Below, piece by piece: positions 6,995 through 11,665 of a DNA stretch of 11,665 nucleotides (position 1 is its first letter; each line of letters starts with the position of its first letter). Both the position numbers and the translations under genes were made by a program. The stretch is from Gammaproteobacteria bacterium (GTDB lineage: Bacteria; Pseudomonadota; Gammaproteobacteria; Chromatiales; Chromatiaceae): positions 1 through 11,665 of the forward strand of contig JAGVUH010000520.1 of the NCBI GenBank assembly GCA_019136395.1, read 5' to 3'. The notes under the pieces were generated by a model that ran no database searches, had not been told where the DNA came from, and saw only the letters and a program-made list of their open reading frames with translations.

Positions 6995-7009
6995 TAAAAT
7001 GAGGGCATG
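6995..7009 (+). promoter_or_regulatory. Possible -10 box and leaderless start of the response-regulator gene
   Basis: TAAAAT at 6995-7000 matches the -10 consensus at 5 of 6 positions and ends 6 bases before the ATG at 7007, so transcription would begin at or beside the start codon. The GAGGG at 7001-7005 is only 1 base from the ATG, too close for a normal ribosome binding site. No convincing -35 is visible at 16-18 bases, so an activator would probably be needed. The 51-base gap is shared with the divergent hslV promoter. Confidence 0.35.
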
Positions 7010-7666
7010 GCCCGTATCGCCCTGCTCGAAGACGAAACCCTGCTGCGCAAGGAGCTGGCCGCGTTCCTGAGCAAGCGTGGCCATGAGGTGGTCCAGGCCG
7101 GCACCCTGGCCGAATTCTGGCCACTGATGCCCCTGGCGGACATCGCCATCCTCGACCTCATGCTGCCGGATGGCAGCGGCGAGGAGGCCGCGCAACGCCT
7201 GCGCCAGGAGCATCCCCGGGTGGGCATCCTCATGCTCACGGCGCGGGGGGCGATCCAGGACCGGTTGCAGGGCCTGGCCGCCGGGGCCGATCACTATCTG
7301 GTCAAGCCCTTCCGGCTCGTCGAACTGGCGGCCATCATCGAGGCCCTGCTGCGCCGCCTGGGGGTCGGCTGGCGCCTCGACCGCCAACGGCGGTTGCTCG
7401 TCGCCCCGGATGGCTTCAGCCTGCCCCTCTCCGTGCCGGAGATGACCTTGTTCGAGCTTCTGGGTGCCCACCCTGGGGAGGTCATCACCCAGCGCACCCT
7501 GGTCGAGGCCCTGGGCTTCGATTGGCTGGACTATGACCGGCGACGCCTGGACAAGCTGGTCAGCCGCCTGCGGCATCGCTGGCAGGAGGAATCCGGTCAG
7601 GAGCTACCCCTCAAGACCGAGTACCGGCATGGCTACAGCTTTGGCGCCCTCATCCAGCGGCTCTGA
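7007..7666 (+). CDS. OmpR/PhoB-family two-component response regulator
   Basis: 219 residues. An N-terminal receiver domain (1 to about 115) has the acidic pocket E8-D9, phospho-acceptor D50 in [10 protein letters not shown], the switch Thr T78 (LTAR) and K100 (LVKPF), so it looks fully competent for phosphorylation. A winged-helix DNA-binding domain follows (about 125-219), with [18 protein letters not shown], the recognition-helix region [16 protein letters not shown] and the C-terminal hairpin TEYRHGYSF. OmpR-type regulators usually bind as dimers to tandem direct repeats spaced 10-11 bases. It faces the sensor kinase gene tail to tail, 157 bases apart, and such adjacency usually marks a cognate pair. 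The signal and target are not known; the GTCAGAAC tandem repeats beyond the kinase are candidate binding sites. Confidence 0.93.
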   Translation: MARIALLEDETLLRKELAAFLSKRGHEVVQAGTLAEFWPLMPLADIAILDLMLPDGSGEEAAQRLRQEHPRVGILMLTARGAIQDRLQGLAAGADHYLVKPFRLVELAAIIEALLRRLGVGWRLDRQRRLLVAPDGFSLPLSVPEMTLFELLGAHPGEVITQRTLVEALGFDWLDYDRRRLDKLVSRLRHRWQEESGQELPLKTEYRHGYSFGALIQRL

Positions 7667-7823
7667 CAGGGTGCGGCTGACGGCAAATCGGGTTATTCCC
7701 GACGCCTGGCGGTTTTCGGTCGAGCCTGGCTGAGGAGCGAGAGCCCCCAACCCGCAGACACCGCCCTTATATGTACTACGGTTATAACCGATCAGGCCAG
7801 GGGATGTCGGCGCTTGCACGACC
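7667..7823. other. Convergent gap between response regulator and kinase genes
   Basis: This 157-base stretch lies between two genes that end facing each other. A short hairpin, TCGGG (7688-7692) and CCCGA (7698-7702) around a 5-base loop, follows the regulator stop but has no U-run, so it is at best a weak terminator. A perfect 12-base palindrome, CGGTTATAACCG, sits at 7779-7790; it may be chance. No gene is visible. Confidence 0.3.
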
Positions 7824-9989
7824 TCAACCCGGCAGCCAGATCCGGAACCGGCAGCCCTGGCCGGGTTCGCTGGTGACCGTCAGGGTCCCGCCCTGGGTCT
7901 GGATCATCCGCCGGGCGAGATAGAGCCCCAGCCCTTTCCCGGGCTTGCCGCCGGCGGTGGGGCCGCGCACCAGGGGCTCGAACAGGCCCGCCATCGCCTC
8001 CGGGGCCAGACCGGGCCCCTCGTCGTCGACCTCCAGCCAGATCCCATCGCTGACCCGGCGACCGGCGCGCTGGCCCCGTAGCACCACCCGGGTCCCGGGC
8101 GGGCTGTACTTCACCGCGTTGTCCGCCAGGTTATGCAAGGCTAGGCGGGTCAGTTCCGGATCGCAGGGGAAGGCCCGGGGCAGGGCCTCGGCTTCCACCC
8201 GCAACGGATGGCCCTCGGCCAGGGCCCGCGCCGCCTCGGCGGCATCCTCCAGCAGCAGCCGCGGGTCACAGGGGACCCGCTCCGCCCCCTGGCGCAGCAG
8301 GGTGAAGCGCTCTTCGTCCAGATAGCCGTCCAGCAGGTGCGCCATGCGGGCGGTAACCTGCTGAATCTGGTGGTAGCGGGCGCGGGTCTCCTCATCGGCG
8401 TGCTCCCCGTCGAGCTCCAGGTTCTGGGCGATGGTGTCGATGACCGCCAGGGGCGTGCGCAGCTCGTGGGAGACCGTGGCGAGAAATTCACGCAACTCAG
8501 CCTGGACCCGCCGCTCCTGTTCCAGGGCGGCCTGGACCTGCGCCATGGCCTCGCGCAATTCCCGAGTGCGCTCGTTCACCTCATGTTCCAGGGTCGCGGC
8601 ATGGGCGGCCCGCAACTCCGCCGTCCGGCGTTCCGCCGCCAGCTTTTCGTCCCGCAGCAGATTGAAGCGACTGCCCAGCGCCAGGGCCAGCAGGATGATT
8701 TCCAGGGTGCTGCCGATATTCAGGCTATTCGCGGTCCAGAAGCTGGGCGGGATCAGACCGGGGAGATAGCCCAGACCATAGACCAGCACCCCCAGGACCA
8801 GGAAGGACCAGGCCAGGACGAACCAGCGCGCGGGGTGGAAGCCCTGACGGACGGCCAGGACGCCCCCGACCAGGTACGCCAGGACCAGAACCCAACTGGT
8901 GAACAGATAGCCGGCATAGAGCGACGGCAAATGCGGGGTCCAGCCGGAATAGCTGGCCACCTTGACCAGGACCGGCAGGGTCATGACCGCCGTCAGCCCC
9001 AGGATGAGCCAATGCAGCCAGGGGGCGCGACGGCGGGTCTCCAGGAAATGGACGACGAAGAGGGTGGCGCCCAGACTGGCCAGCCAGGACAGCAGCAGGT
9101 TGAACTGGTTGTTCCACCAGGACTGATCCAGCCACAGATACTGATAGCCATAGCCGAGCAGGCCCAAATTCCAGGTCAGCATCAGGGCCAGGTAGAGAGC
9201 GTAAAAAAAGAAATTACGGTGACGGGTGGAAAGGAACAGCAGCAGGTGATAGAGCAGCAAGGCCAGGAGGGCGCCACAGTAGGCACCCCCCAGGATATTG
9301 CCCCACTGACTGGCGGTCTGAAAGGCCCGGACCTCCCAGAGCCGCAGCCCGATCGGTCGGAACAGGCCGTCACTCAGGGCCAGCCGGAGCAGGATCCGGT
9401 GGGTCTCGCCCGCCGGCAGGTACAAGGGGAAGGCAAAGTCACGGGTCTCCAGGGGACGGGTGGCGAAGGGGCGCTGATCCCCGGTCTGCCAACTGCCCTC
9501 CACCTCAGCGCCATGGAGCTGGTATAGGTCCACCCAATCCAGCAAGGGCCAGTCCACCTGAAGCACCCGGCGCTGGTCTTGCCCGGTCTGATTCGTGAGG
9601 CTGAATCTCACCCACCAGGCGGAGGTGCTGAACCCGACCTGGATAGCCGAGTGGGGATTTGCTTGCCAGCGGCTGTCCGGCAGGGCCAGGACGGCATCCA
9701 GGTCCAGACTCAGGCCAGGGTCCTCCAGCAAGTCGAACCGGTTGACGGGTCCGATGCCTTGCCGGGTGTCGCCGATGAGGATGCCGGGCGTGGCGGGGTC
9801 CCGGGGGTATGCCCCTGCCCCTTCCCCTTCCCCGGTCGCCAGGGAAACTTGACTCAAGGACACTGGACTCAGGGACAGCAGAGTCAGGCACAGCAGGCCC
9901 AGGACCAGCACCGCGCTGAATCCCGGCCCGCGCATGCGGGGCCATGGCCATCTCAAGCAATCAGGAACCCTGTCGCGCCAAGCGTTCAT
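7824..9989 (-). CDS. Membrane sensor histidine kinase with 7TMR-DISM sensor
   Basis: 721 residues. A signal-like hydrophobic segment (about 24-46) precedes an extracytoplasmic 7TMR-DISMED2-type beta domain (about 60-225, including the AWWVRFSLTNQTG stretch). Seven predicted membrane helices follow (about 230-430), then a coiled coil rich in Glu and Arg (about 440-495). The HisKA domain has the phospho-acceptor H508 in VSHELRTP, and the HATPase domain has N624 in the N-box (HNLADNAVKYS), G1 DDEGPG and G2 GKGLGLYLAR, so all catalytic motifs are present. Such sensors often detect small ligands such as carbohydrates, but the signal cannot be read from sequence. The ATG at 9989 lacks a ribosome binding site; an in-frame ATG at 9935 gives a tighter signal peptide and may be the true start. 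Its likely partner is the convergent OmpR-family regulator. Confidence 0.93.
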   Translation of the reverse strand: MNAWRDRVPDCLRWPWPRMRGPGFSAVLVLGLLCLTLLSLSPVSLSQVSLATGEGEGAGAYPRDPATPGILIGDTRQGIGPVNRFDLLEDPGLSLDLDAVLALPDSRWQANPHSAIQVGFSTSAWWVRFSLTNQTGQDQRRVLQVDWPLLDWVDLYQLHGAEVEGSWQTGDQRPFATRPLETRDFAFPLYLPAGETHRILLRLALSDGLFRPIGLRLWEVRAFQTASQWGNILGGAYCGALLALLLYHLLLFLSTRHRNFFFYALYLALMLTWNLGLLGYGYQYLWLDQSWWNNQFNLLLSWLASLGATLFVVHFLETRRRAPWLHWLILGLTAVMTLPVLVKVASYSGWTPHLPSLYAGYLFTSWVLVLAYLVGGVLAVRQGFHPARWFVLAWSFLVLGVLVYGLGYLPGLIPPSFWTANSLNIGSTLEIILLALALGSRFNLLRDEKLAAERRTAELRAAHAATLEHEVNERTRELREAMAQVQAALEQERRVQAELREFLATVSHELRTPLAVIDTIAQNLELDGEHADEETRARYHQIQQVTARMAHLLDGYLDEERFTLLRQGAERVPCDPRLLLEDAAEAARALAEGHPLRVEAEALPRAFPCDPELTRLALHNLADNAVKYSPPGTRVVLRGQRAGRRVSDGIWLEVDDEGPGLAPEAMAGLFEPLVRGPTAGGKPGKGLGLYLARRMIQTQGGTLTVTSEPGQGCRFRIWLPG

Positions 9990-10033
9990 GTCAGAACTTG
10001 TCAGAACACCGGATCAGGCTTTTTGGCATGATG
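9990..10033 (+). promoter_or_regulatory. Tandem-repeat regulatory element, copy A
   Basis: GTCAGAAC occurs at 9990-9997 and again at 10000-10007, a 10-base period, followed after a GC-rich spacer by TTTTGGCATGATG (10021-10033). Copy B at 10237-10280 has the same layout with no gaps and about 8 differences in 44 bases, while the flanks are unrelated. Equal spacing plus diverged flanks suggests a selected protein-binding or promoter element. Ten-base direct repeats suit an OmpR-family regulator. Copy A abuts the kinase start codon at 9989, so it may also control the kinase gene. No standard -35/-10 pair fits clearly. Confidence 0.6.
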
Positions 10034-10191
10034 CACTCGTTCGCTGAAAGTCCCTGGTGGGACTCAGGCGCGGTATCTCAGGCTGGATGGCGGTCCCCCT
10101 CCGCCCTCCTGTTTTTCGGTCCCTGACCAACTCCTCCTTGTCTCTCTCATCTTGAGACTTCATGGCCCGGCTCCCCGCCGGGCTTTTTTTT
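10028..10191 (+). ncRNA. Candidate small RNA between element A and a strong terminator
   Basis: The interval from element A to an intrinsic terminator carries no convincing gene. It can fold into a hairpin at 10044-10067 (CTG, AA bulge, AGTCCC, loop TGGT, GGGACT, CAG) and a second one at 10089-10105 (GGCGG/CCGCC). Stretches rich in CUCC (10104-10110 and 10131-10137) could pair with ribosome binding sites, as in known anti-Shine-Dalgarno sRNAs. A 32-residue frame begins at the ATGATG (10028-10126) but has only a weak AGG upstream and no recognisable features. The 5' end is a guess, since the promoter start is not defined. This is inference from layout, not a match to a known RNA family. Confidence 0.35.
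10165..10191 (+). terminator. Rho-independent terminator
   Basis: A perfect 7-base GC stem, GCCCGGC (10165-10171) and GCCGGGC (10177-10183), with loop TCCCC, is followed by eight T residues (10184-10191). This is a textbook intrinsic terminator for rightward transcription. No recognisable gene lies between it and the kinase start, which implies a short untranslated or minimally coding transcript starting near element A. Confidence 0.92.
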
Positions 10192-10236
10192 GCCCGCCGA
10201 CCGACCAGCGATCATCAGGGGAGGCGGGACGGAAAG

Positions 10237-10280
10237 GTCAGAACATGTCAGAACGCCGGGGAGGGCATTTTGGCATGATG
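10237..10280 (+). promoter_or_regulatory. Tandem-repeat regulatory element, copy B
   Basis: GTCAGAAC at 10237-10244 and 10247-10254, then a GC-rich spacer and TTTTGGCATGATG ending at 10280, aligned base for base with copy A. It lies 46 bases beyond the terminator and just upstream of a small-peptide gene, so it probably drives or regulates that transcript. GGGGAGGG at 10258-10265, with the ATGATG 9 bases later, could also be a ribosome binding site and start; part of the conservation may therefore reflect translation signals rather than a promoter. Confidence 0.6.
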
Positions 10281-10340
10281 TCCCCATTGGACAGTCCGGA
10301 AATGTTGTATCCCAGGCCGTTTGAGGAGTATCCGTCGTGA
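10275..10340 (+). CDS. Possible 21-residue leader peptide
   Basis: The frame MMSPLDSPEMLYPRPFEEYPS has a strong ribosome binding site (GGGGAGGG, 9 bases before the ATG). Its stop codon overlaps the GTG start of the next small frame in the tetranucleotide GTGA, the classic layout for coupled translation. The peptide is rich in Pro, Glu and Ser and has no recognised homology. It could be a regulatory leader that opens the ribosome binding site of the downstream gene, or a chance frame. Copy A of the element also ends in ATGATG but encodes a different peptide there. Confidence 0.35.
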   Translation: MMSPLDSPEMLYPRPFEEYPS

Positions 10341-10480
10341 CTGACACCCAAACCAGAAACCGCGCCATGTATTCCGCCCTCATGGCCTCGAACCTGCTCA
10401 TGTGGATGCCGGCCATAAGCTGGTGGTGGTCCATGATGTCCCTTCCCAACGGTTGGGGACCCATCAAGCCCCGGGGGTAA
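10337..10480 (+). CDS. Met/Trp-rich 47-residue small membrane-like peptide
   Basis: From GTG the frame encodes 47 residues: MTDTQTRNRA, a hydrophobic core with ALMASNLLMWMPAISWWWSM, and the tail SLPNGWGPIKPRG. It has six Met besides the start and five Trp (residues 23, 29-31, 40). The core is long enough for one membrane span, with the basic, polar end first. GAGGAG at 10323-10328, 8 bases before the GTG, is a near-ideal ribosome binding site; an internal ATG at codon 11 is less well placed. It lies under regulatory element B. I do not recognise a family. Met-rich small proteins sometimes bind copper, but nothing here proves that. Confidence 0.5.
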   Translation: MTDTQTRNRAMYSALMASNLLMWMPAISWWWSMMSLPNGWGPIKPRG

Positions 10481-10495
10481 TCCACCGCGCTTACG

Positions 10496-10530
10496 CCCTC
10501 CCCCCGGCGGGGGAAGGCTGGGGAGAGGGG
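10496..10530. repeat. Dispersed GC palindrome (PSPQPSPAGGRG-type intergenic repeat)
   Basis: The stretch contains CCCTCCCCCCGGCGGGGGAAGG followed by CTGGGGAGAGGG. Read on the minus strand in one frame it gives SPQPSPAGGR, a phrase that turns up in spurious ORFs of many GC-rich proteobacterial genomes because this intergenic repeat is scattered in them. The stem CCCCC/GGGGG (10501-10505 and 10509-10513) extends outward with one mismatch. It lies just after the small-peptide gene and could weakly terminate it. Membership in a dispersed family is from general knowledge; only one copy is in this window. Confidence 0.5.
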
Positions 10531-10639
10531 AACTGGACGGTTACCCAGGGCCCAGGTCGCCAACCCCGCCGCGGATGACGCGCGGGCGGAATGCGCTTAT
10601 CTTTGGGGGCACCATTCACCTGGCGCCGAGAATTACCCC

Positions 10640-11032
10640 ATGTCCCAAGATCCGTCGCATTCCTCCCTGGCCCGCGCGCAAGCCGCCTTTTCCCCCACCC
10701 GAGGGGGCCTGACACCGGTCATGGGCTTTGCCCTGGCGACCGCCCTCGCCCTGGTCGGCGGTTGCGCCTCTTCCCCCAATGACCCCTCGGGGAGCATCAG
10801 CATCACCGTCAAGCCCGGCGATACGGGCACCTGCGCCACCTCACCGTGCCAGGTCAGCTTGCAGATGCCGCCGGGCAGCGGCAGCTACGAGGTAACCGGC
10901 AACCAGGTCAAGATCGGCACCTATCCCGCCGGTCAGACCGTCAACCTCGGCAACTATTGGGGCACCCAGCGGTTCGACATCGTCGGCGCCAACGTCCCCG
11001 CCACCTACGTCTATATTCCCCGTCAACTCTAA
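10640..11032 (+). CDS. Hypothetical lipoprotein
   Basis: 130 residues. A hydrophobic segment (about 25-40, VMGFALATALALVGG) ends in a lipobox with the lipidated Cys at 42 (VGGC), followed by ASSPNDPSG, so the protein is probably anchored in the outer membrane. The mature part of about 89 residues is beta-strand rich (SISITVKPGD, YEVTGNQVKIGTYPAGQTV, RFDIVGANV, TYVYIP) and has a close Cys pair at 65 and 70 that may form a disulfide. No family is recognised. The ATG at 10640 gives a long but Arg-containing n-region; an ATG at 10721 would leave no positive charge, so 10640 is preferred. No strong ribosome binding site is seen. The gene stands alone, convergent with thiE. Confidence 0.72.
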   Translation: MSQDPSHSSLARAQAAFSPTRGGLTPVMGFALATALALVGGCASSPNDPSGSISITVKPGDTGTCATSPCQVSLQMPPGSGSYEVTGNQVKIGTYPAGQTVNLGNYWGTQRFDIVGANVPATYVYIPRQL

Positions 11033-11126
11033 CGGGAGTGGCCACCCTGGCCATTCTGGCCGCGTGGCAGCTGGCTCCCCTGTCCGGCCATCTCGGCCCG
11101 CTCATGCTGCCGTTTTGTCTTGTCCA

Positions 11127-11206
11127 GGATCAGGGCCAGCACTCGGGGGGTTGTCGGCTGAAGCCGTTGGCCAAGGCCCTGATCCCAGGTTAGCCAGCGG
11201 CTTCAG
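11127..11206. other. Overlapping inverted repeats in the gap before thiE's end
   Basis: In the 170-base gap between the lipoprotein and thiE, GGATCAGGGCC (11127-11137) is perfectly complementary to GGCCCTGATCC (11175-11185). A second pair, CTGAAGCCG (11158-11166) and CGGCTTCAG (11198-11206), interleaves with the first, and the first half can also form CGGCT/AGCCG locally. The two long pairings cannot form as simple nested hairpins at once, so they are alternatives. No U-run follows on either strand. This may be a bidirectional terminator or an end-protecting structure; the right arm covers the thiE stop codon. Confidence 0.45.
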
Positions 11207-11665
11207 GAACGGCAATGATGCAGCGCGATGGCGCTTCTCAATGCCCGCGCCGCCTCCCGCGGGTCCGCCGCGGCCATCAGGGCACTGACCACGGCGATAC
11301 CATCGGCCCCCGCCGCCATGACTTCCGCGGCGTTGGCCGCGGAGAGGCCACCAATGGCGACCAGGGGCAGCGCCGTGACGGCGCGAATCGCCCGCAGACC
11401 GGCCAGCCCCGTGGCCGCCGGGGTATCCTGCTTGGTCGGAGTGACGAAGATCGGGCTCACGCCCAGATAATCCGCGCCCGCCGCCTCCGCCTGGCGCGCC
11501 TCTTCCGGGGTGCTCACCGAGACTCCGAGCAACCGCTCCGGCCCGAGCAAGCGGCGGGCGAGGTCGCAGGGCAGATCCTCCTGGCCCAGATGCACCCCGG
11601 CCGCCTCGCAGGCCAGGGCCAGGTCAAGGCGATCATTGACGATCAGGGGAATGCCCTGGGGATCC
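11203..11665 (-). CDS. thiE: Thiamine-phosphate synthase (partial, 5' end outside window)
   Basis: Joins HMP pyrophosphate with thiazole phosphate to give thiamine phosphate. About 154 codons of the C-terminal part are visible, entering the window with GIPLIVNDRLDLALACEA. Next come GVHLGQEDLP, GVSVSTPEEARQAEAAGADYLGVSPIFVTPTK, then ATGLAGLRAI, LPLVAIGGLSAANAAEVMAAGADGIAVVSAL. These are the conserved phosphate- and pyrimidine-binding segments of ThiE (TIM barrel; family about 205-220 residues). An apparent start at 11595 is an internal GTG (Val) within conserved sequence; the real start lies beyond 11665. Some gammaproteobacteria carry this domain fused to a Nudix hydrolase, which cannot be excluded because the N-terminus is out of view. 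Confidence 0.93.
   Translation of the reverse strand, partial: DPQGIPLIVNDRLDLALACEAAGVHLGQEDLPCDLARRLLGPERLLGVSVSTPEEARQAEAAGADYLGVSPIFVTPTKQDTPAATGLAGLRAIRAVTALPLVAIGGLSAANAAEVMAAGADGIAVVSALMAAADPREAARALRSAIALHHCRS

Noticed and set aside
5172..7124. A single 650-residue HslV-HslU fusion protein
   Set aside because: The HslU frame is open through hslV but there it is out of frame with the HslV protein, so the upstream 230 or so residues are nonsense. HslV and HslU are in different frames at the junction.
7779..7790. Perfect 12-base palindrome CGGTTATAACCG as an operator
   Set aside because: A palindrome this long is expected a few times by chance in a window of this size, and it lies between convergent genes where a promoter is not expected.
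10025..10040. TGGCAT followed by TGC as a sigma-54 promoter in element A
   Set aside because: The GG and GC are about 8 bases apart rather than the required 10-12, and copy B does not preserve the GC.
11660..11665. GGATCC at the very end of the window as a cloning junction
   Set aside because: The thiE reading frame runs straight through it and one six-base site is uninformative.

Overview
The window is GC-rich, densely packed bacterial chromosome. Two conserved blocks point to a gammaproteobacterium: arfB-algH-ruvX-pyrR-pyrB and hslV-hslU-DUF971. A purple sulfur bacterium or relative (Chromatiales) is my guess from overall protein style; no marker gene proves it.

Layout. 1-2891, all minus strand: pyrimidine and housekeeping genes, read arfB, algH, ruvX, pyrR, pyrB, the last running off the left edge. 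2892-4752: a degraded foreign island. It holds the 5' end of a type III restriction-modification methylase gene, an intact MntA/HepT-like nucleotidyltransferase-HEPN toxin-antitoxin pair, the 5' end of the matching restriction (helicase) gene, and two further gene scraps. 4753-6955, minus strand: hslV, hslU and a DUF971 gene, with a deletion that has removed the end of hslV and the start of hslU. 7007-9989: an OmpR-family response regulator (plus) facing a 7TMR-DISM sensor histidine kinase (minus), probably a cognate pair. 9990-11032: a small-gene region. It contains two copies of a 44-base regulatory element built on a tandem repeat of GTCAGAAC, a candidate small RNA ending in a strong intrinsic terminator, a tiny Met/Trp-rich peptide gene with a possible coupled leader, a dispersed palindromic repeat, and an unidentified lipoprotein. 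11203-11665, minus strand: the 3' part of thiE.

How the parts may work together. The pyrR-pyrB end belongs to UMP synthesis and its control. The island looks like a type III R-M locus that carried a toxin-antitoxin module between mod and res; the R-M genes have been lost and only the addiction module is whole. The two-component genes lie next to the duplicated element, whose 10-base-spaced direct repeats are the kind of site OmpR-family regulators bind. A self-contained signalling unit (kinase, regulator, candidate sRNA, small membrane peptide) is a reasonable but unproven reading. The hslV/hslU junction is the clearest anomaly: either this strain has lost a working HslUV protease, or the sequence has a local assembly error.
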